Positions 11,410 to 21,935 of a stretch of DNA of 64,000 nucleotides are shown piece by piece. This DNA is from Tupaia tana (taxonomy: Eukaryota; Chordata; Mammalia; Scandentia; Tupaiidae). The notes below the pieces were generated by a model. The model did not search any database, had not been told where the DNA came from, and was given only the letters and a program-made list of their open reading frames with translations. The DNA lies in NCBI GenBank assembly GCA_026018925.1, contig JAKSZU010000003.1:4539867-4603866 (forward strand). Direction: 5' to 3'. Within the stretch, counting starts at the first letter, position 1; every line of letters begins with the position of its first letter. Both the position numbers and the translations under genes were made by a program.

Positions 11410-11560
11410 AGGGACCGGCAGGTGGTGTGGTGGTTGGGGCAGCTGGACTCATGGCTGACCACAGTTAGAGTCCCAAGCCTGGCAGCTTGCTTTCTCACTT
11501 TGCTCTTCTCTGTCTCCCTCTGGTCAACTTCAATTAAAAAAATAATAATAATGACAATGA
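11410..11560 (+). repeat. tRNA-SINE, family B
   Basis: GGACCGGCAGGTGGTGTGGTGG head, CTTGCTTTCTCACTTTG middle and CTGGTCAACTTCAATT end with an AAT-rich tail. Confidence 0.82.
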
Positions 11561-12127
11561 AGAAAATCAAATAATTCTTTTAAAAAAAAGTGTGTCGGCT
11601 GTCTAAATGACGGACTAAACATATAGTCAAACTTCATCTTTCCCAAAACCTTACTAAAACCAAAATGACATGATTCTTTAAAAGCTATGTGAAATCATAA
11701 GAATGGAGTGGGAAGAGATAATAGCAAGATTTTGGTCCTGGGAGGCAGATGATCTCATCTATGGTAACAGGCTTCGGTGATGAAGCCAGCAGGAGCAAAA
11801 GCCGAGAACCAGCTCAACATATTCCCACATCCTTCAAGTCTCTGAATTTGTAGGTATATAAATTTGTGGATGCCGCAGGACAGGAGCTGAAGGGCTGAGG
11901 ACCAAGTGGGGAATGGCCCCAAATACTGAGGAGATGAACCTCCCCCGCCCCACATGGCTGGGCACCTGCTCCTCCCCAGCTCCAGTCTTTGGAAATGGAT
12001 TCTCTGGAAAGCATAAAGCAAATGGCGTTTGGTCTCGAGTCAACTGGCAGGTCACAGTGTACTGATAAAAATATTTAAATGAACCCCCCCAAAATGAAAT
12101 AAACCCGTTTCATTTAAAGGTTTTTTG
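11561..12127. other. Intron 1 spacer, nothing recognised
   Basis: Overlapping open frames on the minus strand at 11755-12055 look like chance frames in GC-richer DNA. No exon signals frame them. Confidence 0.4.
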
Positions 12128-12380
12128 CCAGCACCAGAAGATGGTGTAATGGTTACACTGTCACATAGTCAACCAGTTTGAGCCCCAGATCCACAGGCTT
12201 AAAAGTCACACCAGTCGCATGTGCATGCACAAGATCCTGACAGGAAAGTGGAAGAGAAGGGACTGCAGCATGGCCACCCCCTCCCCACCCTGGGGGGGTG
12301 ATTTCTCGATTTCTGTCTCTCTCTGTCCCTCAGGCAAGCACACACACCTTATAGCAAAGATAGATACAGAGATCTTAAAA
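12128..12380 (+). repeat. tRNA-SINE, family A (older)
   Basis: A-box-like region GATGGTGTAATGG; CpGs largely decayed; ends ACCTTATAGCAAAGA. Confidence 0.83.
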
Positions 12381-12489
12381 TAAGTAAATAAATACACAAG
12401 TAAAGGTTTTTGCCTTGCATGCAAAGAATACTCCTACTTTCTTTTAGCCTTCATTTTGTTTGTCACTCTTTGACCGGGCTTTCCCCCTC

Positions 12490-12685
12490 TTTTTTTTATT
12501 CCTGATATGACATGTGTCTGGGCACACAGGTATAGGGGTGCCTTCCACAGGGCCTAAGCACGCTACAAACCCCTCTTCCAGTCCTGCAGCCCGCCAGCTC
12601 TTGGGCACTGGTGCATGGTTCAGGCTAGCCTGGCATGTGGGATCCAGTCTCTTGGGCAGGCTTTCCTACTGTGCCTCGGAGCTCC
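12490..12685 (-). repeat. Probable tRNA-SINE, family D-like
   Basis: On the minus strand the head GGAGCTCCGAGGCACAGTAGG is followed by GGATCCCACATGCCAGG and a T-run-derived tail. It is strongly diverged. Confidence 0.5.
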
Positions 12686-12966
12686 GCCCCTTCTGCTTTC
12701 TGAATGACTTTGACTTACCTGTAGCAAACACAGTTTCAATTAGTAAGGAGTATAAATTTAGTTGTCAATGCCAGATAGCTCATCTCACATGCAACAGACA
12801 TGTCTTCCGGTTCTGACTTTTATATTCCTTATTGTCACCTTCGTTGTTTACTCAGTGATTATTTTGTTGTTTTTCTTTCTCCCAATTTGTAAATTTCAAA
12901 GGTATACAACATGGATTTTTTTTAAGAACTGTTTATTTTATTTTATTTATTATTGTTATCATTTTA

Positions 12967-13121
12967 TTTATTTATTTTTATTTATTTTTTATTTTATTTG
13001 ACCAGAGAGACAGAGCAAGAGAAAGGGAAAGTGAGAAAGCAAGCCGCCAGGTCCAGGACTCGAACAGTGGTCACCCATGTGAGAGTCCAGCACCTTAACC
13101 ACCATACCACCTGCCAGCCTC
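12967..13121 (-). repeat. tRNA-SINE, family B
   Basis: Long TATTT-rich tail, then TTTGACCAGAGAGACAGAG and head ACCACCTGCCAGCCT. Confidence 0.83.
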
Positions 13122-13729
13122 ACAGTACGTTTTTAGAATAACAATAGCCCTAATTTATCAAATTCAAAAATGAAAACAGTATTCCCTAACATGTGAAAGA
13201 TTAAGCAATTCAGGGTATCTCCCTGCCCCAACTCCCCAGCTCCAGCCCCCACTTAATTCCCCTCTACACTGACGGTTACAGGCATTTCTGCCATGCCACT
13301 GTTACGATGACTCTTCAAAATTCAGTCAGCACTTTTCTAATTAGTAAAGATGGTATTCTCGTACTTCAGCCTATTTGTGGAATCCTCACTGACTCATTTT
13401 TCAGTAAGGTTTATGAATGCTACAATTCCTGAGCTTTTGCATTTTTGAAAATGTCATTATGTTACATTTTAATGACATTTCAATCTAATCCCACTGTCTC
13501 CCATAGGTAGGGGAGACAATGCGATGTCCATATATGTACCCATACATCTATCTATATCATTATGTCTATCTATATGGATATCTATCTATATATATTGTGG
13601 TTGATTCTGTAGGTATAAAACAAATGGTGTTTGTATAAGTGTAGGTAGGTATAAGTTTAGATGTAAGTCAAATGGCAGGTCACAGTGATAAAAATATCTA
13701 AATAAATCCAAACTACATATATTGGGGGG
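13122..13729. other. Intron 1 spacer with ATCT-type simple repeat
   Basis: A degenerate (ATCTAT)n tract lies at 13545-13597. Nothing else was recognised. Confidence 0.45.
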
Positions 13730-13766
<37 letters not shown>

Positions 13767-13948
13767 GATGACAGCGTGTGTGTGCATGAGAGCAAGAGAC
13801 AGACCCTTGAGAGGGACCCCATCACCCTGTGAGCCCACTCCTCCAGCCCTCCAGGCCCTGGTCTCAGGCTGACCCTACAGTTACCACCCAGCTTCCAGCC
13901 TTGCAGGGCGCCTGCATAACCACCCTGCCACAGCAGCCGGTCCCTACA
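13730..13948 (-). repeat. Probable tRNA-SINE, family D-like
   Basis: A long T run at the left (tail of a minus-strand element) is followed by GATGACAGCGTGTGTGTGC, GAGAGACAG-like wording and a C-rich body. It ends GCCACAGCAGCCGGTCCC. Confidence 0.6.
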
Positions 13949-14537
13949 TTCTTAGACATCACTCCATCACCTTCTGGCGAATTACACTGCTGGAAAATCC
14001 AAGACTGAGCTGATGTTATTTTTTCCATTATAGGCGGTCTTTATGCTCAGATCTGTTCTGCTGAAATATGTATAGGATTCTTTGTCTTTCAGATTTAATA
14101 AATTCACCAACATGTCTGTTTTAATGACCACTTAATTTCTTCAGTAGAATTTCTTTCTACTGAATTTCTTCAGTGCACAATGAGCTCTTTATATAATTAT
14201 ATGACTCTTATCTCAGGAAACTTTCTTATATTTATGAATGTTTCATCTTTTCTACTTAACTTCCCATGTTCAGTAACACCAGCTCTGACACAGTACATCT
14301 CTCTGACTCTCTTCCACCTTCCCTCTATCACTATCACCTGTTCTTTCCCCGTGGTCTTTCTCACTTCCTCCACGTAACTGAGCAGAATTTCAGAAGCACT
14401 GACACCACCTCCTGCAACTTCCAACTTTCCTTATGAATATCAGCTTTCCTTAGAATATCAGCTTGCTTTCACATCCTTTTATCTCCCTAGTCATCTTCTT
14501 TCATTATTTTTTGTCCCTTCTTTTGAATCCATGTTGT

Positions 14538-14790
14538 CGATTTTTTTTTAATGATATAAAGCACGCAAGCTTGCACATGAGAAAGCAAAAGGAAAAGCCC
14601 CTCAGTAGGGTCTTGCCACACCACTATATCCTTCTCCAGTCTCCCAGCTCCTCAGGACCCTGGACACCTGTGCACATGCCCAGCATGTTTTTCAAGTCAA
14701 TGTGGGGATCCAAACCTATAGTCAGTCATATGGCTTCTAGACTTGCAGGGCACTGGTGTTACTGCTGCACCCCAGCAACTGGGCCTCTAA
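14538..14790 (-). repeat. Old tRNA-SINE, family C/D-like
   Basis: Tail TTTTTTTTAATGATATAAAGCACGC at left; body CTTGCCACACCACTAT and GCACATGCCCAGCATG; head TGCACCCCAGCAACTGGGCC at right. Family assignment is uncertain. Confidence 0.55.
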
Positions 14791-14809
14791 ACTTTTTAAG
14801 TTTCCTTCT

Positions 14810-14978
14810 TTCTGAAAGATGTGGAGGGGCAACCCTGGCAGTCTCACCATATTGCAATCCTCCCCCTCACTCCTAGCCAGCCAGGATTATGCACACTCAG
14901 CATATCCAGGTCAACCCAGGAAACAAACACAGGCCTCCCATGTGGCTTCAGTACCACGCCACTGCAGCTGAGCCTGTC
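14810..14978 (-). repeat. Old SINE-like fragment
   Basis: Shares wording with the preceding element (CTCACCATATTGCAATCC, CACTCAGCATATCC, CACGCCACTGCAGCTGAGCC). It probably represents a second, truncated copy. Confidence 0.45.
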
Positions 14979-15859
14979 TAAACTGTTGAGAACAATACGG
15001 TTTGGTCTTAAATCCTACTCTGATTCTTGAAGTTCTCCTCCTTCCAAAGTAGAGTTTTTCATCTACTTTTGCTTGTCATGTTCCTTTTCTTATTTTTTAG
15101 CCATTGGCCCCATTCTGGGTCCTTCTGCTTAATGCTTAGCCTTGAACCAAGGCAGGTCTCTCTGGACCTGCCATTCGCGCAACAACAAAACAACTCTTCT
15201 CCCCATTAACTTACACAGACTGAATTCAGTGTCATGCAATCACTGTGTAGTCCTTTGGATATATGGAGGAAGAAAAAAAGAATCTGCTGGGACAGTGGGC
15301 AGCGGGGGCCTGAGTCTGGGTGTAATACACCACTATTTCTATGTGACCCTTCATTCGAGGGACTCCAGTTCCAGAGCACTGTGAGCAACAGGGCTCCTCT
15401 TAGGTATCTGTAACTCCTGCTCAGAGATAAGCTGGGCATCGTCACAGGTTCTCCTCTGTAAGAAGCCAAGTCACCGAACACAAAGACGGGACATGTGACC
15501 ATGCTCCCTCTTTCAGCCCAGCATGCCCTGCTGCTACTTTGGAGCATGAAAACAAGCTACTGCCTGAACAGCCCTTCTTCGGCAATGGCTTACCATCCCT
15601 TAGCTCCCAGCTCTCCAAGACTGTGGGTAGTTTATACCCCACCTTTCACTTCAACACCTGCAACCAGCCAAAGATGGGCAGAAATGTCAGATCCCAGTAC
15701 CCTATCACCAGCAGGCCCATACTTGGCCGTAAACTTCATAAACGTGATTTTGAGTTCTCACTGCTATCTTCTCTGCTTTGCATTATTTTGTTTATTTTGA
15801 GGTTCCAAGGAGTGAATATATATTTATACCACCATATGACCAACAAATATTAAAGAACC
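14979..15859. other. Intron 1 spacer, nothing recognised
   Basis: Several overlapping frames of 60-113 codons occur on both strands, but no splice-framed or family-like peptide was found. Confidence 0.4.
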
Positions 15860-16149
15860 TTTTAAAATGAAAAGAATACAATATATATAGGAAAATCAAT
15901 TATATTAATGCTTTAAAGAATTTTTTCTCTCTCATTAAGACAAAAAGAAAAAAAGATAAGGCAACCATAATATCCTTGTGAAGACACAAGTTATTTACAT
16001 ATAACCAACAAAGCAGAAACAACTTTCGTAAAGCAGAAATTATGGGAAATGCAAGGAGAGATAAAAAGAAACACACTTGTAAAAGGAGCCCGTGACACAC
16101 CACTATCAGAACAAGATTAATTAAATGGACAAAAAATAAAAGAGGCATG

Positions 16150-16381
16150 AGGGAACCAGCAGATGGCATAATAGTTACGTTGCTGGACTCTCACATAGTC
16201 CACTGTGGTTCACATCCCACACCCAGCAGCTTAAAACCACACCGGGCACATATGTGGGTGTGCCCAAAATCCCAACAGGAGACTGAAGAAGGGACTGTGG
16301 CATGGCCATCCTACCTGGGGGATGATTTATTGCTTTCTGTCTGTGTCTCTTCAGTGAACTGTGCACCCTATAGCAAAAATC

Positions 16382-16418
<37 letters not shown>
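16150..16418 (+). repeat. tRNA-SINE, family A (older), in L1
   Basis: GGGAACCAGCAGATGGCATAA head and a 30-base A tail. AAAAGAGGC before and after the element looks like a short TSD. Confidence 0.87.
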
Positions 16419-16420
<2 letters not shown>

Positions 16421-16421
<1 letters not shown>

Positions 16422-16632
16422 CTGGATACAGATATTGGTGCAGCAGTAAAATGCAGTACTCTGAGAGTCCGACCCACATGAGAAGGTTCCAGGTCGCTCT
16501 GTGGAGACCTCCCTACGTACACTGGGCAGATGCGTGCTCAGGACCCATGCTGGCTGAGATCGGGGGGATCAGAGATCAAGACCCCGCTGACGGTGCTCTC
16601 TCTCGCTCTCTTACTCATGAAAGAAATTCTGT
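16421..16632 (+). repeat. tRNA-SINE, family D
   Basis: A good representative: GTGCAGCAGTAAAATGCAGT head, CCCACATGAGAAGGTTCCAGG, CT repeats and the ACTCATGAAAGAAATTCTG end. It lies directly behind the preceding family A tail. Confidence 0.82.
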
Positions 16633-16708
16633 TTAAAAAGAGCAAGAAATATTGAGTCAAGTGGGAAATTCAAAACAAAGCTACAGAAATTTATTGAAAA
16701 TGATAAAA

Positions 16709-16970
16709 GGGAACCAGCAGTTAGCATAATGGCTATGTCGCTGGACTCCCACATAGTCGACAGCGGTTTGCGTCCTGGACCCGGTGGCTTAAAACTCACG
16801 CCGGGCGCGTGTGCGTGCGTGCCCAAGATCCCGAGAGGAGAATGGAGGAGAAGGGATTGCGGAGTGGCCATCCCCTCTGGGGGGGTGATTTCTCGCTTTC
16901 TGTCTCTCTGTCTCTGTCTGTCTGTCTGGCGAGCGCACACGCCCTATAGTGAAAACCTTCTAAAAAAATA
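16709..16970 (+). repeat. Young tRNA-SINE, family A, with TSD
   Basis: Full-length. An 11-bp TSD AAATGATAAAA lies at 16698-16708 and 16971-16981. Confidence 0.92.
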
Positions 16971-17186
16971 AAATGATAAAAAATTCCAAATCAGAGGGAT
17001 ACATAAACATCTGCCGAAATTTCAGGTTATTAAATACCACTTTAACAGTAAGAAAAAATAAAAATGAATCTAACACCCACTCAGAAACAAGAAAAAAGGA
17101 AAGCAGGATGAGGAAAGAAGGATAAAATTAAAAATATGAGTATCAAAAAATAAACCCCAAAGTTTGTCCTTTGAAAAAAGATCCGC

Positions 17187-17443
17187 TGGGACCAGCAGTT
17201 AGCGTAATGTCTATGTTGCTGGACCCCCATGTAGTGGATCGCTCCCATGTAGTTGACCGTGGTTTGAGTCCCAGACCTGGTGGCTTAAACTCACACCGGG
17301 CACGTGTGCGTGCATGCCCAGAATCCCGAGAGGAGAAGGGAGAAGGGTTGCTGCGTGGCCATCTCCCCTGGGGGGTGATTTCTCGCTTTCTGTCTTTCTG
17401 GAAAGCGCATGCGCCCTATAGCAAAAACCTCTCCCAAAAAAAA
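17187..17443 (+). repeat. tRNA-SINE, family A, with internal duplication
   Basis: Head CCAGCAGTTAGCGTAATG. Within the tRNA-like part the CCCATGTAGT unit occurs twice (about 17227-17237 and 17247-17257), adding about 20 bp between the anticodon-like region and the B box. Confidence 0.88.
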
Positions 17444-18378
17444 GCAATTAGCATCCCTAGAAGTAGGAAGAGGTAAGAGGCAAAATGACCTCCACTTGGA
17501 TAACCCTAAAGATCAAGGGTAAAATTCACACAAGTATGAGCATGTTTGTAAAGCAGCAAGTTATAAAATACACAGTAACTAATAGCCTTTATATTAATTC
17601 ATTATATTTTTTTAAAATGATATAACAATAAAAGACAACATTTATGATAATAAAAAGAAAATTCAACTACCTAGTTCGAAACAACAAGATGATATCTCCC
17701 AGAAGATACAACCCCAATGAAAAGGCCATCAGGTTTCTTCCCCGTGGAACTAAAGAAGTTGATTTTTATAAATTTCATTTCAAGAACAATAGCAAGAATA
17801 GACAAGAATACCCTAAAAGGAGGATGGTTAGGGGAAGCCTGTCCCTTAGACACTAACCATTTTAAACAGCCTCAGTAAATAAAACTCTGTGATGTTGGTG
17901 TATGAATAGATCACAGACTGGTAAGACACAAAAACAAAATCCAGAAATAAACTCCACTGCATAGACAAATTTAGTACACAATTAGGGAAGCATCTCCAGT
18001 CGCTGGTGTTTCTCATAAATAATGTCGAGACAGCTGAAAGGAAAAAAGAATTTGATCCAACTGAGTCCATTTCTCATATGATACACCAGGATAAATTCCA
18101 AATGGATTAAGAGATTAAAATGAACACATGAAACCATTTTTTTAAAACCATTATATTATCAGAGAATGAAAAATCCCTTAACCATGAACCAAAGAAACAG
18201 TACAGAAAAGGTAAATCTGATTGCTTTTAAAAAAAAATAAAAAAAATTCTGGATGGCAAAAGACAAATGATAAGCAGGGGACCATATTTGCAACTTACAT
18301 CATAAAGAGTGAATGTCCCTACACTGAATGTAAGAATGACATAATGGATTACAAGGCTTTGAATAAAACTATGGTACA

Positions 18379-18612
18379 ATGGGACCAGCAGATGGCATAA
18401 TGGTTCCGTCACTGGACTCCCACGTAGTTGTCAGCGGTTTAAATCCCAGACCTGGCAACTTGAAACTCACCCTGGGCTCCAGCGTGAGAACAGAGGAAAA
18501 GGGACTGCAACATGGCCATCCTCCCCTGGGGAGTGATTTCTTGCTTTCTGTCTCTCTGTCTCTCTGGCGAGCACATGCACCTTAGAACAAAATTCTCTCT
18601 CTTTAAAAAAAA
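18379..18612 (+). repeat. tRNA-SINE, family A (older)
   Basis: GGGACCAGCAGATGGCATAA head. About 30 bp around the usual GCGTGTGCGTGC segment is deleted. Ends ACCTTAGAACAAAATTC. Confidence 0.85.
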
Positions 18613-18705
18613 ATCCAAATGGATGATAAATAAACGTAACCTATGGAAAAACTCCTTGCAGTAAAACACTAATAAAGACAAAATACTAGAGTTAAAAGGG
18701 GCGGA

Positions 18706-18850
18706 GGGGGGGACAACAGGAGGTGTGGTGGATAAGGCACTGGACTCCTACAAGGCCAACCACAGTTCGAGTCCTAGACCTGATGGCTTGCTTTCTCACT
18801 TTCTCTCTCTTGTCAAATTAAATAATAGATGATGATAAATAAAATTAAAC
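18706..18850 (+). repeat. tRNA-SINE, family B
   Basis: ACAGTTCGAGTCCTAGACC (B box intact), CTTGCTTTCTCACTTTC, TTGTCAAATTAAATAATAG end. Confidence 0.85.
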
Positions 18851-18885
18851 AAATAATTCTTTTAAAAAGAAAAAGAAATCAGAGT

Positions 18886-19107
18886 CAGCAGGTGATGTGG
18901 AGGTCAAGGTGGCAGGATCTCACATGACTGACTCCATGGTTCGAGTCTCAGCTAGCACGTGTGCCTGAGTACCCAAAATCCAAAGAGGAGAATGAAGGAG
19001 AAGAGACTGTGATGTGGCCATCCCTCCTGGGGGTTGATTTCTCACTTTCTCTGACTCTTTAGCAAGCGCACGTGCCCTCTGGCGAAAACTAATAGTTTTT
19101 TTAAAAA
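18886..19107 (+). repeat. tRNA-SINE, family A, head diverged
   Basis: B box GGTTCGAGTCTC retained. The segment following it is shortened. Ends GTGCCCTCTGGCGAAAAC. Confidence 0.8.
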
Positions 19108-19419
19108 GCACTACTGTGTGACTGTCAGGCTATTAACCAATCAGGCAAGAAACACCAATGGCTACTACAACCAGTGAGTCAGAGTTTAAAGAACACAGTA
19201 CTTGCACTATCTCAAACTTCTCCTACAAATGACTGTTAATTACAAAGGGAAAACCTGTAACTGTGCAGGAAGAAACCTGGCAGATATCAACCTACTCAAA
19301 CCACCAGTGAACTTCATCAAGAGTAAGGCAAATTCCTCTCTCAAGCTTTTTGATGGTATGCAGGTATGCATTAAGAACAATCGAGATTCTGAACATGACA
19401 TTCTTTGCAAAAATGCATA

Positions 19420-19606
19420 GTGGGGAGGGAGGACCATACAGGAAGGTCCTGGGGTAGTGCCCCAGGGTCCCCCAAACACAATGGACGCAAGTGTGTGCCA
19501 TAATCGGGGCTGGCTGAGCCTGGAGCAGATGGTAGCATGAAGTCCTGTTGTTGGGGGTGGAGTGCTGTCTCTGTCTGCTCTCTATACACATGGAAGAAAC
19601 AAACTT
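19420..19606 (+). repeat. tRNA-SINE, family D
   Basis: Head poorly preserved. GCCATAATCGGGGCTGGCTGAGC, CTGTCTCTGTCTGCTCTC and the ACACATGGAAGAAAC end are typical. Confidence 0.65.
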
Positions 19607-19623
19607 TTCAAAAACGGCACAAC

Positions 19624-19868
19624 CTGGAGACTAGCAGATGGTATAATGGTTACGTCACTGGACTCCCACATAGTTGACCGCAGATCAAGTCCCAGACCTG
19701 GAGGCTTAAAACTCACGCTGGGTGTGTGTGTGTGTGTGCATGCCCAAAATTCTGAGAATGGAGAAGAGACTGTGGCGTGGCCATCCCCCTGGGGGTGATT
19801 TCTCACTTTCTGTCTCTCCAGTGAGCACATGTGCCCTATACCAAAAATCTCCCTTAAAAAAAAAAAAT
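19624..19868 (+). repeat. tRNA-SINE, family A (older)
   Basis: GAGACTAGCAGATGGTATAATGG head, a short GT run in the body, CCCTATACCAAAAATC end. Confidence 0.86.
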
Positions 19869-19965
19869 GTATACCCTATATCTATCACAACAGAATACCA
19901 GATAAGCCTAAATTGACAACTAACTGTCGAAACTGTCAATGTCCTGAAGACAACAAAAAGACTTA

Positions 19966-20225
19966 GGGCAGGCAAGTGGCATGGTAGTTAAGGCACTCAA
20001 CTCCCACGTGGTCTTCTGCGGTTCAAGTCCCAGTTCTGGCAGCTTAAAAATCACCCTGGGCACATGTATATATGTACGTGCCCCAAATCCCAGGAGAATG
20101 GAGGAGGAGGGATAGTGGCACGGCCATACCCTCTGAAGGGTGATCTCTCACTTTCCCTCTCACTCTCTCTCTGTCTCTCTCTCCTCCAGTGAGCGCACAC
20201 ACCCTATGGCAAAAACCTTAAAAAG
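19966..20225 (+). repeat. tRNA-SINE, family A-like, old
   Basis: GGCAGGCAAGTGGCATGGTAG head resembles family B, while the body and end (CCCTATGGCAAAAACC) are family A, which suggests shared ancestry of the two heads. Confidence 0.8.
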
Positions 20226-20677
20226 AAAAGAGAGAGAGAGAAAAGAAAAGGCTAAGGACCAGTTCCAGATTAAAGGAGATGTAAGACATGAGGATCACCC
20301 AATGCTGTACATGGTGCAGAATGAGGGGGAGATGGCAGGGCATCTGTAAGTCATAAATGAGACTGCTCACTGCGAATCCAGTAGTACACAGTACTACTGT
20401 ACAACTGCCAGAGTCTCTGGTTTTGATCACTGGTCTGTGATTACATATGCTAGAAAAGATTCTTAGTCTTTGTAAGTTTACACTGAAGTATTATGGCGTA
20501 AGAGAGTAAGATATCTGCAACTGACTCTCAAATGGTCCAGAAAAGTAGTATGTACGAATACACAGAGAGAATGATAAAGCAAATATTAACAGCTGGCAAA
20601 ACTAGAAGTATAGAATCCTATTTTCTCGTTCTCTTCCAGACTTCAGTAGATCTGAAGTTATTTCAAATTAAGTTTAT
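20226..20677. other. Intron 1 spacer, possible old SINE pieces
   Basis: Purine-rich at the start (AAAGAGAGAGAGAGA). The rest has no confident assignment. Confidence 0.35.
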
Positions 20678-20935
20678 GGGCCAGCTCCATAGCACAGTGA
20701 TTCAGTACTCTGCATAGGGAGCTGGATCCCAAAGGGCTGACCACAGTTGAAGTCCCAGGTCCAGCAGCTTGAAAAACACACCAGGACACATGTGTGTGTA
20801 TGCCAAAAATCCCAAAAGGATGGAGAAATGGAGAAAAAAGGATTGCAATGTGATCATGCCCCACTGGGGGTTACTGTCTTCTCTCTCTGGCGAGCACATG
20901 TACTCTGGCAAATAAGGGGGAAAAAAAAAAAAAGC
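20678..20935 (+). repeat. tRNA-SINE, family C
   Basis: GGGCCAGCTCCATAGCACAGTG head with an extra ~20 bp before the GGATCC segment; AAAGGATGGAGAAATGGAG body; GGCAAATAAGGGG end. Confidence 0.85.
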
Positions 20936-21202
20936 TTAAAAAAGTAGAAAAATATTAAACACGTAAGAGACGTTAGACTGGATCTGTAGTATACTATCTG
21001 AGAACAATGCAGCCTTGTCATTCCTCCAAACAGATGGAAATTTACTTGGGGGTCAGGCAGATACCCCATCCCTATTTTTCTGGTCCCTTCACACTGCACT
21101 CATTCAGTTTGTCTCAGGGTCTATCAGAAGATCCAAGACTACACGAATTAAGTTTATTTGCTGTTTAAAAAAAAAAAAAAAAAAAAAAAAACACTGTTTG
21201 AG

Positions 21203-21475
21203 TCCAACAGACGGCATAGCAATTACATCACTGGACTCCCACATGGCTGACGCAGTTCAAGTCTCAGACCCAGAGGCTTAAACTCACACCAGGTGCGTGC
21301 ATGTGTGTGCGTGCCTAAGATCCCAGGAGGAGAATAGAGAAGGGATTGTGGCATGGCCACCCCTCCATGAGGAGGGGGTGACTTCTCACTTTCTTTCCCT
21401 CTCACTGTCTCTGTCTCTCTCTCCAGCAATCACGTACATCCTAAGGCCAAAAAAAAAAAAAAAACCTCTAAAAAA
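21203..21475 (+). repeat. tRNA-SINE, family A (older)
   Basis: ACAGACGGCATAGCAATTACA head, extended CT repeats, altered 3' end (ACATCCTAAGGCCAAAA). A 30-base A run precedes it. Confidence 0.83.
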
Positions 21476-21482
21476 ACAGTTT

Positions 21483-21695
21483 AGTACAACTGCAGTGGCA
21501 CAAGAGCAGAACACCTTACAATGCTGACCCACATGGAAGACTGCGGTTAAGTCCCGAGCTGACCTGTCTCCCTGCTGGGGGGCGGGGACACGGTGCAGAG
21601 CAGGCACAGGCATGATACTGCCTGGCTGGGAATGACCAGGGTGATCATGAACCTGGTGAGAGTTTTTGTGCTTCACACCCAGAAAATAAACTTAA
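21483..21695 (+). repeat. tRNA-SINE, family D-like
   Basis: CTGCAGTGGCACAAGAGCAG head, CCCACATGGAAGACTGCGG, and a tail ending ACACCCAGAAAATAAACTT. It may be a separate subfamily. Confidence 0.6.
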
Positions 21696-21706
21696 AAAAA
21701 TAGAGA

Positions 21707-21935
21707 GAGCCAGCTGGTGGCATGGTTGCTTGAGGCAGCTGGGTCCCACATGGCCAATTGTGGGTTTGAGTCCCAAACCCAGAAGATGGCGGACACACCA
21801 GGTACATGCATTTGTGTCCAGAATCCCAAAGGTAGAAATGGAGAAGGGACTGCAGCGTGACCAGTCCCATGGGGGAGGCGCTTTCCCACTTTGTCACTCT
21901 TTCTGGCGAGCACACAGGCCCTCTAGTAAACTAAT
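21707..21935 (+). repeat. tRNA-SINE, family C
   Basis: AGCCAGCTGGTGGCATGGTTG head, AATCCCAAAGGTAGAAATGG body, CCCTCTAGTAAACT end. Confidence 0.83.

Larger units (their letters stand above)
15860..18370 (+). mobile_element. Old L1 (L1M/HAL1-like) ORF2 remnant, SINE-riddled
   Basis: Adenine-rich L1-type sense sequence continues on both sides of several SINEs. The piece at 16010-16145 (AAGCAGAAATTATGGGAAATGC) recalls the endonuclease region. The piece at 17140-17186 ends in the familiar TTTGAAAAAAGA wording. The piece at 17730-18340 (AATGGATTAAGAGATTAAAATG, then ATGGCAAAAGACAAATGATAAGC) recalls the C-terminal part of ORF2. No frame longer than about 70 codons survives. The boundaries are approximate. 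Confidence 0.6.
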
